Below, in pieces: positions 1-10,200 of a stretch of DNA of 64,000 nt. Every line of letters begins with the position of its first letter. Position 1 is the stretch's first letter. This DNA comes from DASXTC01 sp036505635. GTDB lineage: Bacteria; Acidobacteriota; Polarisedimenticolia; JACPZX01; DASXTC01. The stretch is from the NCBI GenBank assembly GCA_036505635.1, contig DASXTC010000053.1, forward strand, positions 124,001 through 188,000, in the 5' to 3' direction. A program made the position numbers and the translations under genes. The notes under the pieces are model-generated. The model was not told the origin of the DNA. It saw nothing but the letters and a program-made list of their open reading frames with translations, and made no database searches.

Positions 1-672
1 GGGGACGCGCTCACCGGCGACGATGACTTCGTCTTCGGCGCCGTGCTGACGATCCGCCCGGAAGGGTTCGCCGCCGATCCGTTCGGCTTCCATCCGATCG
101 CGTTGTCCCTCTTCAACTCGACCACCACGGGCGACGACAGGACGGGCGATCTGTCCGATTTCAGGGCGGACACATTCGACACGGCGGAGTTCGCGTACTT
201 CCCGAACGTCTCCCCCTTCTTCGGGGGGCCCTACCTCTCGCCAGACCTCTTCGGCGAGTCGGTGGCACCCGACGCCTTCGCCAACTTCTCCTTCGGGACG
301 GTCCCCTTCGAGCTGCGGCCCGGTCTCACCTACCTCGTCGAGATGGAGCACTCGGCCGCCTCCCGCACGTTGACCGCGCAGGTTTCGATCGTGAGGTCCG
401 ACGGCCGCGCGGTGGCGCTCCCCGGCGGCCGCGTCGAGGTGGATCTGTCGGGGATCACGGGGTTCCTCGTCGACAGCCTCGGGTTGCCGGCCTACCACGA
501 CGGCTTCAACGAGTTCTCCCTGAGCGGTCGATCCCTCATGGCGACGGTGGACTACGACCTTCTCTACTGCGCGCGCCTGGAGGAGGGACACCGGCCCGCC
601 GATCTGAACAGGGCGCTCAGGCGTCTCAGGAGGCCGGGGCGCCTCACGTCGACCGCGCCCCTTTCCCGGTGA
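1..672 (+). CDS. Exported protein of unknown function, 5' end cut by window
   Basis: The reading frame is open from base 1, so the true start lies outside the window; the GTG at 43 is only the first start-like codon visible. About 223 residues remain. They are rich in Phe, Gly, Asp and Ser with alternating hydrophobic residues, as in extracellular beta-sandwich proteins, and no catalytic motif is visible. The C-terminus turns Arg-rich in the last 25 residues. Its TGA (670-672) overlaps the GTG of the next gene in a GTGA junction, so it appears to be the first visible gene of a coupled operon ending in a TonB receptor and a lipoprotein. I do not recognise the family. Confidence 0.55.
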   Translation, partial: GDALTGDDDFVFGAVLTIRPEGFAADPFGFHPIALSLFNSTTTGDDRTGDLSDFRADTFDTAEFAYFPNVSPFFGGPYLSPDLFGESVAPDAFANFSFGTVPFELRPGLTYLVEMEHSAASRTLTAQVSIVRSDGRAVALPGGRVEVDLSGITGFLVDSLGLPAYHDGFNEFSLSGRSLMATVDYDLLYCARLEEGHRPADLNRALRRLRRPGRLTSTAPLSR

Positions 673-1910
673 CGCGCCGGACCATGCGCTCCAGACTCCT
701 GCGGCCGGCCCTCCTCGCCTCCCTCGTGGCGCTCGCGCTCGCTTCCAACCTCGAGGCCCGGACGGTTGATTGCTTCGCCGACCAGGTCGTCGCTTTCTCG
801 GTGGGGTTCTCACCGCCGGAGGCGGGCCTCCGGGTGAGCGAGCTCCCCGGGATCGTGCTGGGCCCTCCCGGCGATTCGTTGCCCAACACCGGCTCGACGA
901 GCACTGTGTCGCTGGGGCACAACGGGTGGATCCTGCTCGCGTTCACCGACAACGTCATCGTGGATGGCCCGGGGCCGGACTTCATCGTCTTCGAGAACGC
1001 CTTCTTCAAGACGTCGGTGCCGGCCGATCCGAACCAGCCCTACTCGGTCTTCGCCGAGCCGGGCAAGGTGGCGGTCAGCGCGGACGGCGTCACCTTCGTC
1101 GAGTACCCCTACGACCCCTCCGCCCTTGCTCTCGTTGGACAGGACGCCACGCCGTCGTCGGCGCTCCCTCTCCTGCGAGGCCTGGCGGGGATCACCCCCA
1201 CCTTCACCGGCAACTACACGCTCCCCGACGATCCCGATCTGTGGGATCCCAACGGCAGCGGTGGGGTGTCGGGGGCCGGGGGGGACGCCTTCGATCTGGC
1301 CACCGTGGGGCTGACCCAGGCCCGCTACATATTGATCACCGACCTGGGGCTCGCCACCGGGTTCGCGGGGGCGGCGGAAGGGTTCGACCTGGACTCGGTG
1401 GTGGCGCTCCACTCGATCCCCGCGCCGACGGCGGGACCCGACACCGACGGCGACGGTCTGCCCGACGTGGACGAGACGGTCTGGTATGGGACCGACCTGG
1501 CGCTCGCGGACACCGACGGCGACGGCACGCCCGACGGAGAGGAGGTCGCGCGCTGCCGGAGCCCGCTCACGTCATCGATCGCGCCCAGTTTCGTGGCGCA
1601 GCTCGACCCGATCGTCTCGCTGGTCCCGGGATCCACCGACTCCTACGTGAAGTGGAACTTCGTCTCCTCCACCACGACCTACGACGTGGTGCGCGGAGAG
1701 CTTGCCCCCACCGCCGGCCCTCTCCCCTCGGATGTGGTCTGCCTCGAGGACAACTCCTTCAACCTGACCACGTTCGATCATCCCGACGCGGCCGTGCCGA
1801 CACCGGGCCGCGTCCTCTTCTACCTGGTCCGGTTCAGGGGGCAGGGCTCCTACGGGAAGTCCTCCACCGGCCAGCCGCGCACATTCGCGAGCGGAGACTG
1901 TCCGCCATGA
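669..1910 (+). CDS. Exported surface protein with thrombospondin type-3-like Ca-binding repeats
   Basis: 413 residues from GTG 669, which overlaps the previous stop by 4 nt; an ATG at 684 is an alternative start and begins a clear signal peptide (MRSRLLRPALLASLVALALA). The mature N-terminal half is a beta-rich domain with DFIVFENAFF and EPGKVAVSADG stretches, similar to what I recall of surface proteins found beside TonB receptors. Around residue 260 come two Asp-rich repeats, DTDGDGLPDVDE and DTDGDGTPDGEE, typical of type-3 Ca-binding repeats. The last ~100 residues form a fibronectin-III-like module (YDVVRGEL ... FYLVRFRGQG ... SGDCPP) also seen at the C-termini of two other exported proteins here. 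The stop overlaps the next ATG (ATGA, 1907-1910). Its role, perhaps ligand capture, is inferred. Confidence 0.6.
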   Translation: MTRRTMRSRLLRPALLASLVALALASNLEARTVDCFADQVVAFSVGFSPPEAGLRVSELPGIVLGPPGDSLPNTGSTSTVSLGHNGWILLAFTDNVIVDGPGPDFIVFENAFFKTSVPADPNQPYSVFAEPGKVAVSADGVTFVEYPYDPSALALVGQDATPSSALPLLRGLAGITPTFTGNYTLPDDPDLWDPNGSGGVSGAGGDAFDLATVGLTQARYILITDLGLATGFAGAAEGFDLDSVVALHSIPAPTAGPDTDGDGLPDVDETVWYGTDLALADTDGDGTPDGEEVARCRSPLTSSIAPSFVAQLDPIVSLVPGSTDSYVKWNFVSSTTTYDVVRGELAPTAGPLPSDVVCLEDNSFNLTTFDHPDAAVPTPGRVLFYLVRFRGQGSYGKSSTGQPRTFASGDCPP

Positions 1911-3904
1911 GAGGAGTCGCGCTGGCCGCGGCCCTCCTGCTGCCGGCGCTGGCGCGGGCCGCGGCGGGCGAGCCGGCCGAGACGGTCCGGGTGGAAGGGG
2001 AAGGCGAGAAGGCCCCGACCGACCTGACCGGTCCGGTGACCATCATCCGGGCGTCCGACTTCGCCTCCCGGATCACCACTCTGGCCGAGCTGCTGGAGGA
2101 GTCGGCCGGCCTTCGCGTCAGGTCGTACGGGGGCCTGGGCGCCTTCGCCACCGTCTCGATGCGCGGCTCGACGGCCGAGCAGGTGGACGTCTACGTCGAC
2201 GGCGTCCTTCTGAACCCGGCGCTCGGCGGTGGGGTCAGCCTGGGCGATCTCTCCCTGAACAACGTCGAGGCCATCGAGATCTACCGCGGCTTCACCCCCT
2301 CTTATCTCCCCGGTGGCTCGATCGGGGGAGCCATCAACATCAGGACGAAGATCGCGAACGGCACGACGGGTACCTCCTCCCTCTCGTACGGATCGTACGG
2401 CACGACCGAGGCCTCGGGCGCCGCGAGCCGGCGCGGCCGGCGCGCCGACGGTCTCGTGTCGCTCGACCTGCTTGGCAGCAGCGGCGACTTCACGTTCTAC
2501 GACAACAACGGCACTCCGCTCGAAGGGGAGGACGACGGCTTCGAGACGCGGCGCAACAACCGCTTCTGGACGGCGGACCTCGCGGGCCGGGCGGGGGTCG
2601 ATCTCGACGGCGGCGGACGCTTCGACCTGCAGGCCGGATTCACCCGCCGACGCCAGGGGGTGCCGGGGATCGACGCGTTCCAGTCCGAAAGCGCGCGCTC
2701 CGGGATGAGCCGCGCCCTGGTGAAGGCCAGGCTCAGCCGGGACCTCGCCGCCGTGGAGGGCCTGCGTCTCGATTTCGACGCCTGGTACACGCGCACGACG
2801 CAGGAGTTCACGGACCGCTCCGGCGACACCACCGGCGGCCCCTCCATCGACACCGAGCACTTGATCGAGGCCGCCGGTCCATCTGCGCTGATGCGGTGGC
2901 ATCCCCGCTCGTCCGGGCGGTCCAGCCATTACTTCAGCGTGCTGGCCGCGGCGCGGCGCGAGACGGCGCGCCTCACGGACCACCTGAACCCCGCCGGGGA
3001 CGATGGCCGCGCGATGCGGTTCACCGGGGCGCTGTCCATCGAGGATGAGATCCACCTGGCGGGGGGCCGCTTCATCCTCACCCCTTCGGCACGCTGGACC
3101 CGCCTGTCGAGCCGGTTCCGCTCGCGGGAGGATGTGGGAGACTCGCGCCTGACCGGCAGGCTGGGCGCGGCCTGGCTCATCCGCCCGCGTCTCTCGCTCA
3201 GGGCCAGCGCGGGGCGGTTCTACCGCGAGCCGAGCTTCCTCGAGATCTTCGGCAACGAGGGGTCCGTCACGGGAGGAGGTCCCGACCTGCGTCCCGAGGC
3301 GGGCTCCAACTACGACCTGGGGCTCTCATGGGACGCGGCCCCTTCCGGCCCGGCCGATCGCGTCCACATCGAAGCGTCGGCCTTCCTCAGGCAAGTGGAC
3401 GATCTGATCCAGTTCGTGCTGACCTCCCAGAGCCGCGTCACCGCAGCCAACACGGGCCGGGCGGTCGTGACGGGCGCCGAGCTGTCGGCCGGACTCGGGC
3501 TGTTCGGATGGTTCCACGGCAGTCTCGACTACACGTGGCAGGTGGCCAGGGACCGCAGCGACACCTTCGCGCGGGGTGGTGATCTGCCGGGCCGGCCGCG
3601 TCACGACCTGTCCGCGCGCGCGGGGGTCACGCGCCCCTGGGGTCACCCCTACTACGGGTTCACCTACCTCGGCCCGAGCTATTTCGACGCCGCCGCGGCC
3701 ACCGTGGGAGGGGGATCGGGCCGGGACCTCTATCGCGTTCCGGGGCGGTACCTGCACGACGTCGGCTTCACGCGTCCCCTGGGATCCCGCTTCGAGATGA
3801 CCCTCGAGGTGGACAACATCTTCAACGTGCTGACCGTCGACGTGGTGCGGTACCCGCTCCCGGGCCGGCTGGTGCAGGCGAAGCTCAGGATGACGCTGCC
3901 GTGA
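1907..3904 (+). CDS. TonB-dependent outer-membrane receptor, BtuB-like size
   Basis: 665 residues starting at the ATG inside the upstream stop. A signal peptide (about residues 1-20) is followed by a possible TonB box (ETVRVEG), a plug domain (about 35-145, with PVTIIRASDF, VSMRGSTAEQVDVYVDGVLLN and GSIGGAINI) and a beta-barrel with many aromatic-girdle strands. The length is close to BtuB and siderophore receptors and much shorter than the Oar-like receptor downstream. Unusually, the protein ends in MTLP rather than the aromatic residue common in outer-membrane barrels. It is coupled by a 4-nt overlap to a beta-propeller lipoprotein, an arrangement reminiscent of BtuB-BtuG cobalamin uptake pairs. 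The substrate cannot be read from sequence; cobalamin or another metal chelate is an inference. Confidence 0.85.
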   Translation: MRGVALAAALLLPALARAAAGEPAETVRVEGEGEKAPTDLTGPVTIIRASDFASRITTLAELLEESAGLRVRSYGGLGAFATVSMRGSTAEQVDVYVDGVLLNPALGGGVSLGDLSLNNVEAIEIYRGFTPSYLPGGSIGGAINIRTKIANGTTGTSSLSYGSYGTTEASGAASRRGRRADGLVSLDLLGSSGDFTFYDNNGTPLEGEDDGFETRRNNRFWTADLAGRAGVDLDGGGRFDLQAGFTRRRQGVPGIDAFQSESARSGMSRALVKARLSRDLAAVEGLRLDFDAWYTRTTQEFTDRSGDTTGGPSIDTEHLIEAAGPSALMRWHPRSSGRSSHYFSVLAAARRETARLTDHLNPAGDDGRAMRFTGALSIEDEIHLAGGRFILTPSARWTRLSSRFRSREDVGDSRLTGRLGAAWLIRPRLSLRASAGRFYREPSFLEIFGNEGSVTGGGPDLRPEAGSNYDLGLSWDAAPSGPADRVHIEASAFLRQVDDLIQFVLTSQSRVTAANTGRAVVTGAELSAGLGLFGWFHGSLDYTWQVARDRSDTFARGGDLPGRPRHDLSARAGVTRPWGHPYYGFTYLGPSYFDAAAATVGGGSGRDLYRVPGRYLHDVGFTRPLGSRFEMTLEVDNIFNVLTVDVVRYPLPGRLVQAKLRMTLP

Positions 3905-5463
3905 GGCGGACGATCATCGCGGCGGTCCTCGTCGTTGCGGCCTGGGGGAGCGCGGGATGCGGCGCCTCCTTCACGCCCGATCCGGGCCACGTGGAGAATC
4001 GCGATCCCCGCCCGCTCGCCTCCATCTACGACGCGATCGTCACGGTGCCCGGGATCGCGTTTCCCCTGCTTCAGGCCGCCGGTCTGAGTGTCGACCTCAC
4101 CATCGAGATCGATCCGGGGAGCCTCGACCCCGTCACGGGCGCCTTCACCTGCGTCATCGAGGTCAACGAGGTGGAGGTTGGCGGCGTGGCGCGCGCCTTC
4201 ACCGCGCCGAGCCCTCTCACCTGCGCCGGGTCGGCCGCCGGCGGGGACTGGTCGATCGATTCGTTCGGCCCGATCGAGATCGGCTCTCCCTCCCAGGGGA
4301 CGACATCGGTCATGCTGAGCCTGTCGGGCACCCTCTCGTCCGACGGACGCGCGATCGACGGGGCCGCGCTCGTGACCTCCACGGGAGAGACCGGAGCGTT
4401 TCACGCCGTCAAGCAGCGCCGCTACCTGGTGGCCGCCACCGATTTCGGCGTCACCGGCACCGCCAGCCTCGTGAAGGTGAGGTTCAACACCACCTTCGTG
4501 GTGGAGCGCGACCTGGAGGCGATCTCCGGCGACCCGGTGGCGCGCGCCAGCGGCTCGGGCCTCTACATCGTCAACCGGTTCTTCTTCGACAACATCCAGA
4601 CGCTCGACCCCGGGGCCGGCTTCAGGACCGCGCTTCAATTCTCCACCGGCAACGGCTCGAATCCCCATGACGTTCTGGAGGTCGATCCCAACCGGCTCTA
4701 CATCACGCGCTACGAGCCTCCCTACAACGACATCCTCATCGCCGAGCGCGGCACCGGCCGGTATCTGGGCTTCATCGACCTGTCCCCCCTGGCGCTCAAC
4801 GCGTCGGGGACCCCCCGCGCGGACGGCATGGCCGCGGCGGCCGGCCTGGTCTTCGTCGGGTTGCAGGACATCGACGGTTCGTTTCTCGAGTACGGGCCGG
4901 GGATCGTCGCCGCCGTCGATCCGGCGATCGACGCCGTGGTGGCGTCGATCACGATGCAGGGACGCAACCCCTTCGGGCCGCCGGCCATCGACCCCGCCAC
5001 CGGACGCCTCTTCTACGCGATGGCCGGCGTTTTTTCGGGATCGCTCCCCCGCGAGCTGAGCGGCGGAGTCGAGGTGGTCGATCCGATCTCGCTGACCACG
5101 CGCGGGCTCCTGGTGGATGACGACGATCTGGGAGGCAACGTCTCGTCGGTGGCCGTCGTGAGAGAGGGCGCGGCGGGCGCCGGCTACTGCGTCGTCACCA
5201 CGACGTCGGGCGCGAACGTCATCCGCGCCTTCGACCCGGACACGGGAGCGGTGCGGCCCGGGTTCATCTACCAGTCGGCGTCGCTGCTTCCCGAGGTGGT
5301 CGCGGATGGAGACGGCTACCTGCTGGTGCCCCTGCACGACATCGGGGATCCCAGGCTCGTGGTGCTCGACGCGGCCACCGGGAGGATCGTCGCCGCGCCG
5401 AGGCTCTCGCTCCCCCCCTTCTCCATCGCGGTGCTCACGAGGGAGCTGGCGGCGCCGCCATGA
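3901..5463 (+). CDS. Beta-propeller (YncE-like) lipoprotein, possible BtuG-like partner
   Basis: 520 residues from GTG 3901, which overlaps the receptor's TGA (GTGA). The N-terminus is a short lipoprotein signal ending SAGC, so Cys20 is the likely lipidated residue. Residues ~35-160 form a beta-rich domain; from ~165 onward there are repeated blades with motifs such as GLYIVNRFFFDN, NRLYITRYEPPYND and GRLFYAMAG, resembling YncE/SMP-30-type propellers that report bound ligand at the cell surface. In Bacteroidetes a propeller lipoprotein (BtuG) caps BtuB and binds vitamin B12; gene order, lipidation and fold fit that idea, but I cannot show homology beyond the propeller pattern. It may equally be a generic surface propeller. 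Confidence 0.6.
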   Translation: MRRTIIAAVLVVAAWGSAGCGASFTPDPGHVENRDPRPLASIYDAIVTVPGIAFPLLQAAGLSVDLTIEIDPGSLDPVTGAFTCVIEVNEVEVGGVARAFTAPSPLTCAGSAAGGDWSIDSFGPIEIGSPSQGTTSVMLSLSGTLSSDGRAIDGAALVTSTGETGAFHAVKQRRYLVAATDFGVTGTASLVKVRFNTTFVVERDLEAISGDPVARASGSGLYIVNRFFFDNIQTLDPGAGFRTALQFSTGNGSNPHDVLEVDPNRLYITRYEPPYNDILIAERGTGRYLGFIDLSPLALNASGTPRADGMAAAAGLVFVGLQDIDGSFLEYGPGIVAAVDPAIDAVVASITMQGRNPFGPPAIDPATGRLFYAMAGVFSGSLPRELSGGVEVVDPISLTTRGLLVDDDDLGGNVSSVAVVREGAAGAGYCVVTTTSGANVIRAFDPDTGAVRPGFIYQSASLLPEVVADGDGYLLVPLHDIGDPRLVVLDAATGRIVAAPRLSLPPFSIAVLTRELAAPP

Positions 5464-5503
5464 TCCTGTGGCGAGGGGCGCGCGCACGAGTCATACTGTG
5501 CGG

Positions 5504-6061
5504 ATGAAGAGGGGCCACCTGGTTCCGGCGATGCTGGCCGCGGCGCTTGCCGCCTCCACGGGCCATAGCTTCGCCCAGAGCGTCGTCATGACGGTCGATC
5601 GTCCCACCACGCTGAACTTCCTGCGCGCCGCCACCCCTTACAGCTTCGACGCCGCCGCCGCCGGGCTGACCGAGACCTTCACCCTGTTGAATCCGAGGGA
5701 GCTGGTATTCGAGGGGGGGCTCATGCGGATCAAGGTCGACTGCCGTGGCGAGCCGATCCCGTTTGCCGCGGTCCTGGAACCGACGATGAGCGTGACGTTC
5801 GATCGGCAGCTCAACGCCTTCGTCGCGAAGGTGCAGTCGCTCCCGATCAGGCTGGGCCCGCTGGGGACGATCCAGCTCGACCAGTACCTCGACCCGTTCG
5901 TGCTGCCCGTCTCCTTCTCGCAGACCCTCGAGGCCGGCATCCCGGGCCTGACCATCGACTACCTGATACGGGACGTGAAGGTCCTCGAGGACCGCCTCGA
6001 GGCCCGAGCCGACCTCGTCTTCCGAAAGAACCCACCCCCCAAGGCATCCGCGAGGAAGTAG
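5504..6061 (+). CDS. Exported protein of unknown function, possible lipid-binding fold
   Basis: 185 residues from ATG 5504, preceded by AAGAG-poor sequence and no clear Shine-Dalgarno. The signal peptide (MKRGHLVPAMLAAALAASTGHSFAQ) is followed by a mature domain of about 155 residues with long amphipathic beta-strands, ending in a KVLEDRLEARADLVFRK segment. The pattern of strands (VSFSQTLEAGIPGLTIDYLI) recalls the lipid-binding families DUF1439/DUF2993, but this is a weak resemblance. It follows the propeller lipoprotein by 40 bp and could be the last gene of that operon. Confidence 0.5.
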   Translation: MKRGHLVPAMLAAALAASTGHSFAQSVVMTVDRPTTLNFLRAATPYSFDAAAAGLTETFTLLNPRELVFEGGLMRIKVDCRGEPIPFAAVLEPTMSVTFDRQLNAFVAKVQSLPIRLGPLGTIQLDQYLDPFVLPVSFSQTLEAGIPGLTIDYLIRDVKVLEDRLEARADLVFRKNPPPKASARK

Positions 6062-6171
6062 ACCCGACCCGCGCCGGAGCCGGGCACAGAATCGGCCCCT
6101 CACCGCCGGCTTTCGAAGTATGCTTAGGCGGCAATCAACGACCTCCTTCCGCACCAGGGGCATCCGAACCG

Positions 6172-7287
6172 ATGGCCGTTCTTCGAGCCGGGACGACGCG
6201 CCGCGCCGCCATGCTGGCGGCCGGTCTGGCCGCGGCGGTTCTCTATGATCCGGTATGGGCCAAGGACGCCGCGAGCCTCTGGTACTTCGGCCTCGGACCG
6301 GCGTTCCACTCCACGCAGGACTACGCCCGCAGCAACGCCGCGCGTAGAAACGATCCCAGGCCCGACCGCTTCGAGGATCGTGAGATCACCATCGAGGATG
6401 GCTTCGGCTACGGGCTGACGGCGGGGCTCGGCCTCACGCGCCTGCTCTCCCTCCAGCTCGACGCGGGGCACTTCAAGGGGAGCGTCGGCCCCGTGGACAC
6501 CTACATGATCGACACTTTCCCGGTGGTGAGGAATCCCTTCAATCCGGCCAGCGTGACCGGGTTCAATACCCGTGAGGCCACGATCCCGGTTTCGGCCGGA
6601 GAGATCACGGAGATCCCGGTCTCGCTCTCCGGCATCATGAGGTTCCGGCGGGACCGTCCGCTCAATCCTTACATCGGCGCCGGCTTCGGGATGATCTTCA
6701 CGGGCTTTGACCGCTCCGACGACGTGGACCGGCTCAACGACCGGCTGGCCTCCCTGCGCATCCGGGCCATCCTCGACGAGCGCCATCATGAGCTGACCCC
6801 CGAGCGCTACAAGCCTCTCAAAGGGGATGGGAAGGTGCCGATGACCTACCCCGTGACGATCGACACGGAAAACGCCAGGGAATGGCACCTCACGGCGGGA
6901 CTGGAGTACTTCCTCAACGACAGGATCAGCGTGGCCGCCGAGGCGCGCTACATGTTCGCCGATTCATCGGTGGTCATCGAAATGAAGGGGGAGGATCAGA
7001 TCAACCTGGAGACCTTTTCCGAGAAGGTCTTCCGGAAGGACGGCTCCCTGAAGTTCTTCAACGACAGGAACGTGGCTCCAACCCCTCTGCTGGTCGATGC
7101 CAACAACAGGATCTATTACTGCACCGTCAACGGGCTCAGCGATTGGGACCAGGACGGTCATGCCGACGACTTCTGTTACTCGTATCAGAGCTTTCCCACC
7201 GCTCCCGAGGGGCTCTGGGTGGTCCAGGGTGGGGATATCAATCTGAGCGGCCTGACCGTCCACCTCGGGATGCGTCTCTGGTTTTGA
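6172..7287 (+). CDS. Outer-membrane beta-barrel protein
   Basis: 371 residues from ATG 6172. A long signal peptide (about 1-30, ending AVLYDPVWA) precedes a protein of alternating hydrophobic strands such as YGLTAGLGLTRLLSLQLDAGHF and YIGAGFGMIFTGF, and it ends in MRLWF, the aromatic C-terminus recognised by the BAM machinery. A late loop contains DWDQDGHADD, an EF-hand-like acidic motif that may bind calcium. The pattern fits the OmpW/outer-membrane beta-barrel superfamily. Five bases separate it from the Oar-like TonB receptor, so the two are probably co-transcribed. No substrate can be assigned. Confidence 0.65.
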   Translation: MAVLRAGTTRRAAMLAAGLAAAVLYDPVWAKDAASLWYFGLGPAFHSTQDYARSNAARRNDPRPDRFEDREITIEDGFGYGLTAGLGLTRLLSLQLDAGHFKGSVGPVDTYMIDTFPVVRNPFNPASVTGFNTREATIPVSAGEITEIPVSLSGIMRFRRDRPLNPYIGAGFGMIFTGFDRSDDVDRLNDRLASLRIRAILDERHHELTPERYKPLKGDGKVPMTYPVTIDTENAREWHLTAGLEYFLNDRISVAAEARYMFADSSVVIEMKGEDQINLETFSEKVFRKDGSLKFFNDRNVAPTPLLVDANNRIYYCTVNGLSDWDQDGHADDFCYSYQSFPTAPEGLWVVQGGDINLSGLTVHLGMRLWF

Positions 7288-7292
7288 GAGGG

Positions 7293-10200
7293 ATGATGAG
7301 CGCGCGGAACCGGACCTTCTGGAGGGGTCTGCTGGCGACGATCCTGGTGCTCGGCGCGCCCGCGGGGATCCCCCACGCGCAGACATCGGGCACGGCCGAG
7401 CTGAGAGGGCGCGTGATGGACGAGACGGGAGGGGCGATGCCCGCGGTCCTCGTCACGCTGACCAATCCGACCGTGGCGCTTGGGGTCCGTTCCGAGACCA
7501 CCGACAGCGAAGGACACTACTCTTTCAGGATCCTGCCGCCGGGCCGCGACTACTCCCTGAAGGCGACGATCCCTCAGTACGCCACCGTCGTCGCGGGGCC
7601 CCTCGAGCTTCATGCCGGCCGCACCACGGAGATGAACCTGACCTTGAAGCCCTCGTCGGAGCTGGAGGAGATCGTCAAGGTGGAGGCCACGGGCGAGCTG
7701 GCCGATCTGTCCCGCCCCGCCGCCTCGACGACCTACAACACCGAGTTCGTCGAAGGGGTCCCGCTGGTGGGGCGCCGCTTCTCGGATCTCCTGACCCTCG
7801 CCCCGGGCGTGTCGGACACCGACGGGGACGGCCACATCAACGTGCGCGGCGCCCGGGACACCGGCCTGCAACTGCGTCTGGACGGCACCAACGCCACCGA
7901 CCCGCTCACGGGGCACTTCGGGCAAGGCGTCAATCTGGAGAGCATCGAGGAGGTCGTGGTGATCACCGGTGGAGCCGCCGCCGAGTACGGCCGCGCCGAC
8001 GGCGGGTTCGCAAACGTGATCACCAAGTCGGGCGGCAACGATTTCGAGGGCTCCCTCAAGGTGTTCTACCGCACCGACTTCCTCGATGGCGACGGCGCCA
8101 ACGCCGAGAGGCAGGAGACCCCGGAGTTCTCCGACACCGACGCCTACCTGACGGCCGGCGGCGCGATGGTACGCGACCACCTCTGGTACTTCGCCACGGT
8201 GGAGAGGCTCGACCGGGAGGAGCCCGTGATCTTCACCGACGGCTCCGCCGCGTTGACGACGAAGGACGGATGGCGGGCCTTCGGCAAGGTGACCTGGCAG
8301 TCGGGCATCGATCACAAGCTGGCGCTCCAGGTCAACTACGACCCCTTGCGTCTGGGAGGCAACAACATCGGTGAGCTGGTGAGCCCCGAGACCGATTACT
8401 ATCTGAGGACCGGCGGCGCACTGCCCCAGCTCACCTGGACCGCGATCCTCTCTCCCACGCTTCTGCTTCAGGTGGTGGCCTCGCATCTGAACGGCAGGCT
8501 CGAGCTGGACCCGGTTTCGCCGAACTTCAGAACCATCGAGGTCGAGACCTTCGCGGATGCCAGAGGGCAGACGACCTTCGCCCTTCCGTGCGTGTCGCGC
8601 AACTGCCAGCAGGAGACGACGCTCAGGATCTTCGCCATACCTGAGAGCTCTTCGGGTCTGGGCCGCCGATCGGCCTCCGACCCGAACGAGAGCGGTCCCT
8701 ACAGCTCGAAGGCGAACCTCGGCGTCGAGCGCTGGACCCTGAAATCGGATCTCTCCTACTCGATCGAGGATCGTCTCGGCCAGCACGCCATCAAGGGGGG
8801 CTACGAGTACAACGTCGAGTCCTATTCCGGGGAGGTCGTCAACAATCCCATCGTCACCGACCGGACGTGCGACTTCAACAATTGCGGACCCGCGGGGGCA
8901 CTCCCGCCTCTGGATCCATCCTCAAGGCAGGGGATGATCACGCTGGAGGTTTTCACCCCGGTGGTGGCCAGATACTCGGCCGAGGCCTTCAACGTCGGCG
9001 CCTATCTCCAGGACTCCTGGAAGCCGATCCCCGGCATGGCCGTCAATTTCGGCGTGAGGCTCGATCAGGAATCGATCGAGACGGAGGGGCTGAGCGACTT
9101 CGATCCGGGGGCGGAGGGGCGCAAGGTGCTGAAGATATTCGATCTCTGGTGCGACGCGGTCGGCAATCTCTGCACCAACGGGCGTGCGCCGGGCAGGCCT
9201 GCCGGTCCGATGCCCTCCAGGTTCACCCCGCCCCCCGGCCATCCGGCCCTCAAGTACGACCTCAACGGCGACGGGGACCTGGAGACCTTCGGACCGGAGG
9301 GCGCGCAGGTGCTGGCTCCCTACACGACCCGCGCCGAGCGGCTCGCCGAGAACTATCTCATCAAGAACAACAACATGTCGCCGCGGTTCAGCCTCTCCTG
9401 GGACCCCTGGGACGACGGCAAGACGCGCCTTTTCGCAAGCTGGGGGAGATACTACGACAGGCTTTTTCTCGGAACCGTCGCCACCGAGCAGGACCCGCAG
9501 TCCCTCACGGCGACCTGGAACGCCCGGTTCGGCCGGGAACAGGCCGACCCGGGAAGCCACTCGGCGACCACGCCGGGGGCCTACACCGTTCCCCTGACCG
9601 ACCGCGACCTGGCCACCCCCTACACGAACGAGTGGACGATTGGCGCCGAGAGGGAGTTCGCCCCCGAGTGGACCGTCTCCCTGAGCCACGTCAGGCGGCG
9701 GGGAAAGGACCTCCTTCAGGACCTTGACGTGAACCACATCACCTGCAAGGGATTCGACAGCGCTCTGGACACCGACCCCATGGCTGTCTGCGGGGACTCC
9801 GGGGGGATCCTCGAGCTCGATCGCTTCGGAAGGATCGCCTACAACCCCCTCACAGGTCAGGGGGTGAAGATGCCCAATGGCGCGATCGACCTCTACACCC
9901 TCAATCCCAACTTCAACCAGGTCCTCCGCGTGGGCAACTACAACTCGTCCACCTACACCGCCACGGAGCTCACGCTGCGCAGGCGGCTGCACCGGAACTG
10001 GCAGATGATGTTCAGCTATACCTACGCAAAGGCGCTGGGGGATTCCGAGTCGTTCATCAGCCAGCAGGGGAACGACCCGGCCGCCGTGTCGGACAAGGCG
10101 GAGGGGTACCTCGACTTCGATCAGCGCCACGTCGTGAAGTGGCAGGCGGTCACGCACCTCCCGCACGAGATCCTGCTGGGCGGCACGCTCCAGTGGAGCT

